Assembly: GCF_036088315.1 (NCBI RefSeq)
Contig: NZ_CP107996.1
Location: forward strand, 3,180,501-3,244,500
Length of the DNA: 64,000 nucleotides
Direction of reading: 5' to 3'
Origin: Streptomyces sp. NBC_00344
GTDB taxonomy: Bacteria; Actinomycetota; Actinomycetes; Streptomycetales; Streptomycetaceae
In this document: positions 1 to 8,755 of the stretch, piece by piece
Numbering within the stretch: the first letter of the stretch is position 1
Layout of the letters: every line of letters starts with the position of its first letter
Translations under genes and position numbers: made by a program
Notes under the pieces: model-generated
Database searches by the model: none
Seen by the model: only the letters and a program-made list of their open reading frames with translations
What the model was told of the DNA's origin: nothing

Positions 1-76
1 TGAGCAGCTGAGGGCACGGCCGCTCGGAGGTGGACGGGGACCTGTCCCGGCGGACGGGCCGCCCGCCTGCGGGTGA

Positions 77-769
77 TCACCCCGGCCTGACCAGCCCCGT
101 CTCATAGGCGAAAACCGCCGCCTGGGTCCTGTCCCGCAGGCCGAGCTTCACCAGGATCCGGCTCACATGGGTCTTGATCGTGGACTCGGCGACGACCAGC
201 CGGGACGCGATCTCGGCGTTCGACAGGCCCTGCGCGATCTGTACGAGCACCTCGGTCTCGCGCTCCGTGAGGTCGCCGACCTGGGCGAGCGAGGGCTGCC
301 GGGGGGTGTCCGACAGCCGGGAGAACTCGGAGATCAGCCGCTTGGTGACGGTGGGCGCCAGCAGCGCTTCGCCGGATGCCACCACGCGTACGCCGTCGGC
401 CAGCTGGCGCGCCGAGGCGTCCTTGAGGAGGAAACCGGAGGCCCCCGCACGCAGCGCCTCGTAGACGTACTCGTCGAGGTCGAAGGTGGTCAGGACCAGC
501 ACCTTGGCCGCCGAGTCCGCCGCCACGATCTCGCGGGTCGCCTCGATGCCGTTGAGCTGGGGCATCCGGATGTCCATCAGGACGACGTCCGGGCGCAGGG
601 CGGCGACCTGAGCCACCGCCTGCCGGCCGTCGACGGCCTCGCCGATCACCTCGATGCCGGGCATCGCGTTGAGCAGGACGGAGAAACCCTCCCGGACCAT
701 CATCTGGTCATCGACGACCAGCACCCTGATGGTGCCGGCCGCGGCGGGCCCTTCGGGCTGCGCGGTCAT
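77..769 (-). CDS. NarL/FixJ-type two-component response regulator
   Basis: A 230-residue cytoplasmic response regulator. The receiver domain (about residues 14-130) has the acidic pair D20/D21, the phospho-acceptor D66 in LMDIRMP, a Thr at 94/95 and the conserved K116 (FLLKDAS). The C-terminal LuxR helix-turn-helix starts near residue 165 (LTERETEVL) and includes the recognition helix region STIKTHVSRILVKLGL. The start codon overlaps the stop of the upstream sensor kinase by four bases (ATGA), so the two are translationally coupled and form a pair. Target genes cannot be inferred from the window; systems of this type often control neighbouring transporters or antibiotic responses, but none is adjacent. 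Confidence 0.95.
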   Translation of the reverse strand: MTAQPEGPAAAGTIRVLVVDDQMMVREGFSVLLNAMPGIEVIGEAVDGRQAVAQVAALRPDVVLMDIRMPQLNGIEATREIVAADSAAKVLVLTTFDLDEYVYEALRAGASGFLLKDASARQLADGVRVVASGEALLAPTVTKRLISEFSRLSDTPRQPSLAQVGDLTERETEVLVQIAQGLSNAEIASRLVVAESTIKTHVSRILVKLGLRDRTQAAVFAYETGLVRPG

Positions 770-2076
770 GCGGACTCCTCGGCTGAGCGCTGCACCGGGA
801 GGAAGGCCGCGACCTCGAAGCCGCCGTCGTCGGTGGGCTCGGCGGTCATCTCGCCGTTCAGCATGGTCACCCGTTCCCGCATCCCGGTCAGGCCGTGGCC
901 GGCCCCCGGCGAGGGCTTGACCAGGCCGCGGGGAGGTCCGTTGACCACGCGCAGGCCCAGCCCGCCGAGCACATAGCTGACCTCCACCCGGGCTTCGGCG
1001 CCCGGCGCGTGCCGCAGTGCGTTGCTCAGGGCCTCCTGCACGATGCGGTACGCCGAAAGCTCGACCCCCTGCGGCAGCTCACGCACCGCGCCGGTCACCG
1101 TCCTGTCGACGGTCAGGCCGGCGCTGCGCACGTTGGCGAGCAGCCCGTCGAGTTCGGCGAGGGTGGGCTGCGGGGCGTCGGGGGCCTCGTAGTCCTCGGC
1201 CCGTACGACACCGAGGACCCGGCGCAGCTCGGTGAGCGCGGCGACCGCGTTCTCCCTGATCACCTCGAAGGATCTGGTCAGTTCCGGCGGCGGGTCGGTC
1301 ACTCGGTACGGCGCCGCCTCCGCCTGGATGGCGACCACCGACATGTGGTGGGCCACGACGTCATGCAGCTCACGGGCGATGGTCGTGCGCTCCTCGAGCA
1401 GGGTGCGCTTGTCACGCTCGACGGCGGTGACGTTCCGCTGGACCTTGACCTCGCGCTGCGCCTCGTGGCGGATGTGCACGGTCGTGGTGATCAGCAGGGC
1501 GACTGCCATGAAGAACAGCATCGGCAGGGTGTCGGAACCACTGGAGCCGACAAGCGCGTCGGCGAAGACCCCGTACACCGCCGTACCCACCCACATCCAG
1601 GCCGCGGTACGGGGCCGGGTCCTGGCCGCGACCACCGTCACCACCGTGAGATGGGCCAGGAACGCGCCGGGCGGCCAGGGCCAGCCGTCGGACACCCCAC
1701 CGATCACAGCGCTCACCGGCGTGATCGCCATCGACACCCACCAGGCGCCGACCGGCCTGATCAGGGTCATCGCCACGGCCGCCGCCGGCAGCAAGGCCGC
1801 CACGGCATACAGCGGGCCGCTCTCCATGCCCGCCGCCGCGAACGTCAGCAACAGCGTGAGCAGGGCCGCACCGAGCACCGCGGCGTGCGGGATCCACCCG
1901 GCGTACGTCCGTATCCGGCCGGACAGCCGCCGGGTGACCGGCCCGTCGGTATGCATCGGAGCCAGCGGCCGGTAGGCGAAGGCGTCCAGGAAGAGATCCT
2001 GGCGAAGTCCCGACAGGGCGCCCTGCGCCAGTCGGTACTCGGGGCTGCGAGTCTTGGTCTCGGTCACATACAGCAC
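766..2076 (-). CDS. Sensor histidine kinase (HisKA_3 type)
   Basis: A 436-residue membrane sensor kinase. About six hydrophobic segments lie between residues 60 and 200. They are followed by a short coiled region and the HisKA_3 dimerisation motif RELHDVVAHHMS, with H238 the likely phosphorylated histidine. The C-terminal ATPase domain ends with GHGLTGMRERV, the usual G-box. The GTG start at 2076 keeps a 40-residue cytoplasmic N-terminus typical of Streptomyces kinases of this class; an ATG at 1956 is an alternative. The stop overlaps the response regulator start. The ligand is unknown, and there is no extracellular loop long enough for a large sensor domain, so the signal is probably sensed in or at the membrane. 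Confidence 0.93.
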   Translation of the reverse strand: MLYVTETKTRSPEYRLAQGALSGLRQDLFLDAFAYRPLAPMHTDGPVTRRLSGRIRTYAGWIPHAAVLGAALLTLLLTFAAAGMESGPLYAVAALLPAAAVAMTLIRPVGAWWVSMAITPVSAVIGGVSDGWPWPPGAFLAHLTVVTVVAARTRPRTAAWMWVGTAVYGVFADALVGSSGSDTLPMLFFMAVALLITTTVHIRHEAQREVKVQRNVTAVERDKRTLLEERTTIARELHDVVAHHMSVVAIQAEAAPYRVTDPPPELTRSFEVIRENAVAALTELRRVLGVVRAEDYEAPDAPQPTLAELDGLLANVRSAGLTVDRTVTGAVRELPQGVELSAYRIVQEALSNALRHAPGAEARVEVSYVLGGLGLRVVNGPPRGLVKPSPGAGHGLTGMRERVTMLNGEMTAEPTDDGGFEVAAFLPVQRSAEESA

Positions 2077-2172
2077 GGTAGGCGCCCGGATCCCCGTGGT
2101 CGTCCGTACTGAAGCGGATCCTGCCGGGTCCCTCTCAGGTACTACCGGGCACGCAATGGCCCTGACCTGGGA

Positions 2173-3003
2173 CTACCAGGCCAGCTGCTCGATCTCCGCG
2201 GCAACCACCGCACAGGCGTCGGCCGCCGGATCGATCAGCGCGAAGTGCCCGACACCGTCGAGCAGCGTCAGACCGGCGGGCTCTCCCTCCTTGGCCGTCG
2301 CGTCCGCGTACGCCTCGGCGACCCGGGACGGTACCGTCGTGTCGGTGCGGCCCTGGACCACCGTGGCCGCGATACCGGTGGGCAGCAGTGCGGCGGGGTC
2401 CGTCCACGCCTCGTTCCCCGTACCGCCGAGGAACTCGTCGACCGCTCCCCCGCACGCACCCAGTTCGCGGGCGACCGCGAAGTGCGCGATCGGTGCGAGC
2501 GCCACGACCCCGCGGAACGGCGGGGTGGAGCGGTGCCACGGCGCGTCCGGCGGAAGGACCTGCCGGGCGGCCGCCCACAGGGCGAGATGACCACCGGCCG
2601 AGTGACCGGTGAGGACGGTGCGGCGGAGGTCCGCCCCCGGAAGACGGTCCGCCACGAGTTCGGGCAGCAGGTCCAGAGCGGCGGCGACGTCGTCGAGGGT
2701 GTCAGGGAAGCGGCCCGCGCTGCCCGGCTCGGTGCCGCCCCTGCGGTACTCGACGTTGGCCACGGCGAAGCCGCGGCGGGCCAGGAAGTCCACGAACGGA
2801 GTGATGTGCTGCCGGTCGATCTTCTCCCGCCAGGCTCCGCCGTGCAGTACGACGACGAGGGGGACGGTGGTGGCCGTCCCCTCGCCGCCGCGCGGGGCGT
2901 AGAAGTCCACGATCTGGTCGGGGTGAGCTCCGTATGCCGCGGTGGCATCGGGCTCGACAGCGGGATGCGCGAAGACCGCATCGGCCTCTGCGTCGTCCGA
3001 CAT
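2173..3003 (-). CDS. Alpha/beta hydrolase, probable kynurenine formamidase
   Basis: A 276-residue cytoplasmic alpha/beta hydrolase. An oxyanion-hole motif HGGAW is at residues 54-58, the nucleophile elbow GHSAGG places the catalytic serine at 135, and the probable catalytic histidine is in GVGHFALID near the C-terminus. This HGG-type family includes animal-type N-formylkynurenine formamidases. Its position directly after kynureninase and tryptophan 2,3-dioxygenase on the same strand supports the reaction N-formylkynurenine to kynurenine plus formate. The ATG at 3003 was chosen over an upstream in-frame start because the residues before it look like untranslated leader. A generic carboxylesterase role cannot be excluded from sequence alone. 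Confidence 0.83.
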   Translation of the reverse strand: MSDDAEADAVFAHPAVEPDATAAYGAHPDQIVDFYAPRGGEGTATTVPLVVVLHGGAWREKIDRQHITPFVDFLARRGFAVANVEYRRGGTEPGSAGRFPDTLDDVAAALDLLPELVADRLPGADLRRTVLTGHSAGGHLALWAAARQVLPPDAPWHRSTPPFRGVVALAPIAHFAVARELGACGGAVDEFLGGTGNEAWTDPAALLPTGIAATVVQGRTDTTVPSRVAEAYADATAKEGEPAGLTLLDGVGHFALIDPAADACAVVAAEIEQLAW

Positions 3004-3058
3004 ACTGCTCCAACCTCTCGTCACACCAGCCGAATTGCCCTGACCAGCGGGGACGCTA

Positions 3059-4282
3059 TCAGCCCAGTACCTCCCCCAGAACGCGGGCAGCGCGCAGCGC
3101 ATCGCCGAAACCGACGTAGAGCGGGGTGAATCCGAAGCGCAGCACATCCGGCTGCCTGAAGTCCCCCACCACTCCCCGGGAGATCAACTCCTTCATGACC
3201 GCACCGGCGTTCTCGCATCGCAGTGAGACCTGGCTGCCGCGCTCGGCATGGGATTGCGGAGTCACCTGCTCCACCGGCAGGTGTCGCACACATTCCAGGA
3301 AGAAGTCCGTCAGGACGAGTGATTTCGCGCGGACGGCCTTGATCGATACGCCGTCCCACACGTCGAGCGCCGACTCCAGAGCCAGCATCGACAGGATGTC
3401 CGGGGTGCCGATCCGGCCGCGCGGCGCCCCTGTGGCCGGGGTGTACTCGGGTGTCATACCGAACGGGTCGGCATGCGAGTTCCAGCCGGGCAGCGGGGAG
3501 TCGAAGGACGGCTGGAGGCCGGGGCGCACATAGAGGAAGGCGGGTGAACCCGGGCCGCCGTTCAGATACTTGTAGGTGCAGCCGACCGCGAAGTCCACTC
3601 CGTGCTCCGCGAGCCCGACCGGAAGGGCGCCCGCGCTGTGGCAGAGGTCCCAGACGGTCATGGCGCCCGCCATGTGCGCCTGCGCGGTCAGCGCGGGCAG
3701 ATCGTGCAGGCGGCCCGTCCGGTAGTCGACATGATTGATCAGCACCGCCGCGGCACGCGGGCCGATCGGGTCTCCGGGGGTGTAGGGCACCAGCCGCCGC
3801 CCGGTCATCCGGGCCGCCGAATCGGCGATGTAGCCGTCCGTGGGGAAGGTCGTGGCGTCCACCAGGACCTCGTCACGGTCCGGTCCGGCCGTCCGGACCG
3901 CGGCCACAAGGGCCTTGAAGACGTTGACGCTTGTCGAGTCGCCGACCACGACGGTGCCGGGGGCGGCTCCCACCAGCGGCGCGATTCTGTCCCCGACCCG
4001 TTCCGGAGCGGTCCACCAGCCGGACTCCTCCCAGGAGCGGATCCGCAGCGCACCCCATTCGCGGGTGATGACCTCCTGCATCCGGGCCGGGACATGGCGC
4101 GGCAGGGCGCCGAGGGAGTTCCCATCGAGGTAGACGGTGTCGTCGATGGCGAACAGGTCGCGGCACGCCGCGAGTTCGTCTGCGGCGTCGAGCTCAGCGG
4201 CCTTCGCGGCCAGAGCGGACACGGCAGGACCGGGCCCGGCCGTCCCGGTCACGGTGATCTCGGGTGTGGTCGGTTCAGACAT
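3059..4282 (-). CDS. kynU: Kynureninase
   Basis: A 407-residue PLP-dependent fold-type I enzyme cleaving kynurenine to anthranilate and alanine. Recognisable kynureninase features are YLDGNSLGALPR near residue 51, the phosphate-binding region GDSTSVNVFK near 115, and the PLP lysine K238 in CTYKYLNGGPG. The length fits the family. The ATG at 4282 overlaps the end of the dioxygenase gene by eight bases, which indicates coupling. The C-terminal PDVLRFGFTPLYVGFGDAL segment is also typical. A longer in-frame extension to 4441 is out of family and lies within the dioxygenase gene, so it was rejected. Confidence 0.95.
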   Translation of the reverse strand: MSEPTTPEITVTGTAGPGPAVSALAAKAAELDAADELAACRDLFAIDDTVYLDGNSLGALPRHVPARMQEVITREWGALRIRSWEESGWWTAPERVGDRIAPLVGAAPGTVVVGDSTSVNVFKALVAAVRTAGPDRDEVLVDATTFPTDGYIADSAARMTGRRLVPYTPGDPIGPRAAAVLINHVDYRTGRLHDLPALTAQAHMAGAMTVWDLCHSAGALPVGLAEHGVDFAVGCTYKYLNGGPGSPAFLYVRPGLQPSFDSPLPGWNSHADPFGMTPEYTPATGAPRGRIGTPDILSMLALESALDVWDGVSIKAVRAKSLVLTDFFLECVRHLPVEQVTPQSHAERGSQVSLRCENAGAVMKELISRGVVGDFRQPDVLRFGFTPLYVGFGDALRAARVLGEVLG

Positions 4283-5120
4283 GGCTGCGGGCCGTCCAGA
4301 GCTCGGGGAAGACGTTCTTCGTTGCGCGTTTCTCCAGCCAGGCCACCCCGGCCGAACCGCCGGTGCCCGTCTTCGAGCCCATCGCCCTGCGGGTGGCCAC
4401 CAGATGGTCGTTGCGCCACCGCCAGACCAGCTCGCCGACATCGGTCAGCGCCTCGCCCAGCAGGACCAGTTCGCTGTCCTGCTCCCCCGTGTAGACCGCC
4501 GTCCAGACCGCCTCGACCTCATCGGACGGCTCGTACTTCAGCGCCAGGTCACGGTCCAGCACGGAGGCCGGAACCGGCTGACCGTGCCGGGCGAGGAACC
4601 GCAGTACCTCATCGTAGAGGCTCGGCTCCTGCAAGGCCTTCTCCAGCTCGGCGTGGACCCGCGGCGCGCCCCGGTGCGGCACCAGCATCGATGCCGACTT
4701 GTCGCCGAGCAGGAATTCCAGCCGGCGGTACATGGCGGACTGGAACCCGGAGCCCTCACCGAGCGCACCCCGGTAGGCGTTGAACTGGCCGGGGGTCAGC
4801 TGGGCCAGTGGGCGCCAGGACTCATTGAGCGCCCGCAGTTCGTGAGAGGAACGCTTCAGGGCCGCGAGGGCGACCGGCAGATCGTCCCCGCGCAGGGCCC
4901 GGGACGCGGTTTCCCACTCGTGCACGATCACCGTGAACCACAGCTCCATCACCTGGGTCGTCACCAGGAAGACCATCTCTCCCGGATCGTCCGAGCGCAG
5001 ATGCTGGAGGTGGGTCAGGACATCCGCCTGTACGTAGTCCTCGTACGGCGTGGTACCCGCGAAATCGAGATTCGGGCCGGGTTCCGACGCGGGCGCGGGG
5101 TCGTGCGAAGGGGTCGACAT
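4275..5120 (-). CDS. kynA: Tryptophan 2,3-dioxygenase
   Basis: A 281-residue heme dioxygenase that opens the indole ring of L-tryptophan to give N-formylkynurenine, the first step of the kynurenine pathway. Family signatures are visible: TTQVMELWFTVIVHEWE near residue 55, GSGFQSAMYRRLEFLLG near 125, and the C-terminal GSKTGTGGSAGVAWLEK loop that closes over the heme and substrate. The first gene of a three-gene operon ending at 2173. The ATG at 5120 follows a GGAGAC sequence; a GTG at 5123 is an alternative one codon earlier. The operon promoter must lie in 5121-5312, where I see no clear operator. Confidence 0.95.
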   Translation of the reverse strand: MSTPSHDPAPASEPGPNLDFAGTTPYEDYVQADVLTHLQHLRSDDPGEMVFLVTTQVMELWFTVIVHEWETASRALRGDDLPVALAALKRSSHELRALNESWRPLAQLTPGQFNAYRGALGEGSGFQSAMYRRLEFLLGDKSASMLVPHRGAPRVHAELEKALQEPSLYDEVLRFLARHGQPVPASVLDRDLALKYEPSDEVEAVWTAVYTGEQDSELVLLGEALTDVGELVWRWRNDHLVATRRAMGSKTGTGGSAGVAWLEKRATKNVFPELWTARSHV

Positions 5121-5312
5121 CACTGTCTCCTCGGTCGAGCTCCAGGTAGCGGTCCGCCCCTTCCGTCGACAGGTGGGCCCCGGTCCCCACCTTCATCATC
5201 GGTGCCTCTCACACCCGTCGGCAAGACAAACAGGGGCCGGACCCGCATCTCTGCGTGTCCCGCCCCCGCTCGTTCCGGCTGTGCCGTCATGCCTTCGTGC
5301 CGCCGTGCACGC

Positions 5313-5726
5313 TCAGCTCAGCGTGTCCGCCGCGGCCGGCGACGAGTCGCGGAGGAACGCCGAGCAGCGCTCGTACTCCGCGTCCTCCCCGATCGACTGC
5401 GCGGCGCGCGCCAGCGCGTGCAGGGCACGGAGGAAACCGCGGTTCGGCTCGTGCTCCCACGGCACCGGGCCGTGACCCTTCCAGCCGGCCCGGCGCAGCG
5501 AGTCGAGGCCGCGGTGGTAGCCGGTACGGGCGTAGGCGTACGACTCGACGACCCGCCCGTGCTCGAAGGCGTCATCGGCGAGCTGCGCCCAGGCGAGGGA
5601 GGAGGTCGGGTACTTCGCGGCGACATCCGCGGGTGCGGCGCCGCCGGCCAGCAGCTCGCGGGGCTCGGGGTCGTCGGGGAGATGGGTCGGAGGAGGGCCG
5701 CCGAGCAGATTCTCGTGAATGGACAT
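5313..5726 (-). CDS. DUF3151 family protein
   Basis: A 137-residue soluble protein of the actinobacterial DUF3151 family. It has no signal peptide or membrane segment. Helical repeats rich in Ala and Tyr (SYAYARTGYHRGLDSLRRAGWKG) and the segment WEHEPNRGFLRALHALARAA resemble a small TPR-like fold. Proteins like this are conserved next to core metabolic genes in actinobacteria, but the function is unknown. It stands alone between the tryptophan dioxygenase promoter and an exporter gene. Confidence 0.87.
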   Translation of the reverse strand: MSIHENLLGGPPPTHLPDDPEPRELLAGGAAPADVAAKYPTSSLAWAQLADDAFEHGRVVESYAYARTGYHRGLDSLRRAGWKGHGPVPWEHEPNRGFLRALHALARAAQSIGEDAEYERCSAFLRDSSPAAADTLS

Positions 5727-5808
5727 GGGTGCCAGTCTGCCTCGCTCGGCGCCACCCGGCTCGCGCGGGCGCCGATTCCGTCTTTCCGCGCTGCCCGGCG
5801 CCCCGTAT

Positions 5809-7365
5809 TCAGTCGGTGCTGGTCTGCGCCCCAGTCTCCAGCGGGGGTGCCCCTACCCCGCAGTGCACCTTGCACTCGGCGTGGCACCGCTCGGCCCGGG
5901 GTGCGCGCACGGCGAAGAACGCGATCAGCGCACCCAGCACGAGAACAGCCGCGCACAACGGCATCGCCCGCCGGAACGCCGAGTCGAACTCCGTCACCGA
6001 TCGGTACGCCTCGGGGCCGACCCCGGCCAGCAGCGGCAGCCCGGCCACCGCGATCAGCCCGGCGGCCCGGGCGGCGGCGTTGTTGATTCCGCTGGCGAGG
6101 CCCGCTCGGCTGACATCCACCGATGCCAGCACCGTGGCGGTCAGCGGCGCCACCAAGGTGACCATGCCGGTTCCCATGACGAGCAGAGCGGGCAGCACAT
6201 CACGCACATACGAGGCGTGCGGGCCGACGCGCAGCATCAGCAGCATCGCGGCGGCGCAGAACAGCGGGCCCGCGGTGAGCGGGATGCGCGGTCCGATGCG
6301 CTGCCCCAGTTCGCCGGACTTCGCGGAGAACAACAGCATCAGCACAGTGGTCGGCAGCAGCGCGGTTCCCGCGCCGAGCGCCGAGTAGCCCACCACGACC
6401 TGGAGCTGGAGGGCGGTGAAGAAGAAGAAACCACCGAACGCCGCGTACACACAGAGCGTGACCAGGTTGACCGTGGTGAACAGCCGCGAGGCGAAGAGCG
6501 ACGGCGGCAGCATCGGATCAGGCCGTGTGCGCTCGGTGTGGACGAAGACGGCGGCCAGGACCAGCCCCGCGGCGGCTGCTCCGAACACCACGGGGGACGC
6601 GCTGTGGCCGGGGGCTGCGATCAGCGCATAGGTGACGAGGGCGAGCGCCGCAGCCCCGAGAGCGGCGCCCAGCACGTCGAATCGGCCGTGGGCCGCGGGG
6701 TCCCTGGTCTCGGGCACGTGCCTGAGCGCCACCGGTACACAGAGGGCGGCCAGCGGCACGTTGATCAGGAACACCCAGCGCCAGCCGGGTCCGTCGACCA
6801 GCCAGCCGCCGAGAAACGGTCCGACAGCCGCGCCCACACCGCCGAAACCCGACCAGAGACCGACCGCACGGGCCCGGTCGTCGGTGTGGAAGGACCCCTG
6901 GATCAGCGCCAGCGAGCCCGGCGTCAGCAGGGCACCGCCGACACCCTGGAGCGCGCGGGCGGCGATCAGCACCCCCGCGTTCGGTGCGAGCCCGCAGAGC
7001 ATCGAGGCCGCGGCGAACCAGATCGTTCCGATGACAAAGACTCTGCGCCGCCCGAAGCGGTCGCCGAGCGCGCCGCCGAGGAGGATCAGCCCGGCCAGGC
7101 TGAGCATGTACGCGGTGAGTGTCCACTGGAGGACTGCCAGATCGGTGTCGAAGTCGTCGCCGATCCGCGGGAGGGCCACATTCACCACGGTGGAGTCGAG
7201 CAGCGCCATGCTCGATCCGAGGATGGTGGTGAGCAGGACCCAGCGCCCTTGGCGGGAGGCCACCCGGAGGACGCCCTGGGATGCGCCCTGTGCGGCATCC
7301 TTCGTGCTCTGGGGGTGGGGGGTGGATCCGGTTGCGGATGCGTCGTCCGGTGGCGATTCGGCCAT
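5809..7365 (-). CDS. MFS transporter, DHA2 (14-TM) drug:proton antiporter family
   Basis: A 518-residue integral membrane protein with about 14 hydrophobic helices, typical of DHA2/EmrB-type exporters. Motif A is GGALGDRFGRRRVF near residue 95, and the antiporter motif C region includes GPFLGGWLVDG near 180. The N-terminal 45 residues are polar and Pro/Ser-rich, followed by the first helix with LDSTVVNVALPRI. The ATG at 7365 was chosen; the open frame extends upstream but loses coding character there. The likely role is proton-driven efflux of a small molecule, substrate unknown. No adjacent TetR or MarR regulator is present. Confidence 0.92.
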   Translation of the reverse strand: MAESPPDDASATGSTPHPQSTKDAAQGASQGVLRVASRQGRWVLLTTILGSSMALLDSTVVNVALPRIGDDFDTDLAVLQWTLTAYMLSLAGLILLGGALGDRFGRRRVFVIGTIWFAAASMLCGLAPNAGVLIAARALQGVGGALLTPGSLALIQGSFHTDDRARAVGLWSGFGGVGAAVGPFLGGWLVDGPGWRWVFLINVPLAALCVPVALRHVPETRDPAAHGRFDVLGAALGAAALALVTYALIAAPGHSASPVVFGAAAAGLVLAAVFVHTERTRPDPMLPPSLFASRLFTTVNLVTLCVYAAFGGFFFFTALQLQVVVGYSALGAGTALLPTTVLMLLFSAKSGELGQRIGPRIPLTAGPLFCAAAMLLMLRVGPHASYVRDVLPALLVMGTGMVTLVAPLTATVLASVDVSRAGLASGINNAAARAAGLIAVAGLPLLAGVGPEAYRSVTEFDSAFRRAMPLCAAVLVLGALIAFFAVRAPRAERCHAECKVHCGVGAPPLETGAQTSTD

Positions 7366-7457
7366 GTCAGCAGCATCCCCGTTCCGGTGGCGGACTGCCA
7401 TCCCTGCGGCCACCCGGCTGTGCGGGCCGGACACCCGGGTGGGGCAGTCCTCATCCG

Positions 7458-8618
7458 TTACCCGCCCAGCGGCATCCGAGCCGACCGTACGGCTCGCTGC
7501 AGCGCCTCCACCCCTGCCTCCGCCTTGGAGCGCGCACACCCCACATTCAGCCGCACGAACCCCGGCGCCCCGTAGACCGCCCCCGGCATGATCGCCACTT
7601 TCTCCACCTCGATGAGCTCGCGCTGCAGCGCAGCGTCGTCCACAGCCAGTGGACGGAGATCGATCCATGCCAGATAGCCGGCCTGCGGCGGCGCCCATGC
7701 CAGCTCCGGGAAGGCGGTGTTCAGCCGGTCCGCGACCATCGACAGGTTTCCCGCGGTGTAGGCGCGCACCTCGTCCAGCCAGTCGGCGCCGTGCCGGTAG
7801 GCCGCGATATGGGCGGTCAGGGAGAGCACGGCCGGCGAGGCCAGACCCTCTCCGGTTTCCATCCGGCGGAGGTAGCCGGCCCGGTCGTCCGGATCGCCGA
7901 TGATGCCGTAGGAGCCGGTCAGCGCCGGGAAGTTGAAGGCCTTGGAGCCGGAGGTGATGAGCGCCCAACGGCCGGCCCCGTAACGGGTCCAGGGGAGATG
8001 GCGGTGTCCCTCGTGGACGAAGTCGGCGTGGATCTCGTCGCTGATGACCGCGGTTCCGTACCGCTCGGCCAGCGCGGCGAACCGGCTCAGCTCGTCGTGG
8101 GTCCAGACCCGGCCGGTGGGGTTGTGCGGGGAGCAGAGCAACAGCACCTTGCTGTCACGGCGGGCGAGCTGGCGCTCGAGTTCCATGAGGTCGTCGGGCG
8201 GGCAGCCTCGCAGATCTCTGCCGAGGCCGGTCACCGCCTTGGTGAAACCGTCATAGGTGGGCGTGTGGGTGACCACCCCGTCGCCCTCGTCCGTCCACAT
8301 CTGGAGCAGCTGCGAGAGCTGGCTGAGGACGGAAGGGCCGTAGACCATCCGCCCGGTGTCGATCTCGGTGTCGAAGCGGGTCGCGTACCAGTGGCGGACC
8401 GCGTCCCGGAAGTCGCCCAGTCGCCAGTCGGTGTAGCCGAGAACCCCGTGGGCGAGCCGTTCCTGAAGTGCGGCGAGCACTTCGGGTGCGGAACGGAAAT
8501 CCATGTCGGAGATGGTGAAGGGCAGCAGCCCGTCCACGCCGAACCGGTCCGCGATCCCGTCCCACTGGACGCTCCACGTGCCGTGGCGGTCGACGGGGGT
8601 GTCGAAGTCGTACGCCAT
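7458..8618 (-). CDS. MalY/PatB-type PLP-dependent C-S lyase / aminotransferase
   Basis: A 386-residue fold-type I PLP enzyme. The SDMDFRSAPEVLAALQERL motif near residue 34, LGYTD following it, and the PLP lysine in TSGSKAFNFPAL near residue 232 identify the MalY/PatB branch. Members cleave cystathionine or other cysteine conjugates, with some acting as aminotransferases. The ATG at 8618 follows GGGAGCGC. The enzyme is cytoplasmic. It lies downstream of the aldolase gene but is separated from it by 137 bases with a strong hairpin further upstream, so it probably has its own promoter. The physiological substrate is not determined by context. Confidence 0.88.
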   Translation of the reverse strand: MAYDFDTPVDRHGTWSVQWDGIADRFGVDGLLPFTISDMDFRSAPEVLAALQERLAHGVLGYTDWRLGDFRDAVRHWYATRFDTEIDTGRMVYGPSVLSQLSQLLQMWTDEGDGVVTHTPTYDGFTKAVTGLGRDLRGCPPDDLMELERQLARRDSKVLLLCSPHNPTGRVWTHDELSRFAALAERYGTAVISDEIHADFVHEGHRHLPWTRYGAGRWALITSGSKAFNFPALTGSYGIIGDPDDRAGYLRRMETGEGLASPAVLSLTAHIAAYRHGADWLDEVRAYTAGNLSMVADRLNTAFPELAWAPPQAGYLAWIDLRPLAVDDAALQRELIEVEKVAIMPGAVYGAPGFVRLNVGCARSKAEAGVEALQRAVRSARMPLGG

Positions 8619-8703
8619 ATGCGCTCCCTGTGCTTCCCCGGCTGGGCCCCGGCCTGCGACTGCCCCGGAGTCCCCAGCCTGTGTTTCCCCGGCCCGGCAT
8701 GAC

Positions 8704-8743
8704 GCCGGGCCCGGCAACCCCTGGTCGGGGTGCCGGGCCCGGC
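8704..8743 (-). terminator. Hairpin downstream of the aldolase gene
   Basis: A GC-rich stem of about 17 bp (arms 8704-8721 and 8727-8743, one-base bulge, 5-base loop) lies 13 bases after the aldolase stop codon on the minus strand. It fits an intrinsic terminator without a U-tract, common in Streptomyces. Confidence 0.7.
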
Positions 8744-8755
8744 GCGGGGACGTGC

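Noticed and set aside
5719..7575. A plus-strand frame of over 600 codons opposite the DHA2 exporter.
   Set aside because: Gln/Arg/Gly/His-rich shadow of a gene with clear MFS motifs on the other strand.
7366..7968. In-frame extension of the DHA2 exporter to 7968.
   Set aside because: The added residues are antisense to the PatB-type gene and have no membrane or family character; the ATG at 7365 gives the normal N-terminus.
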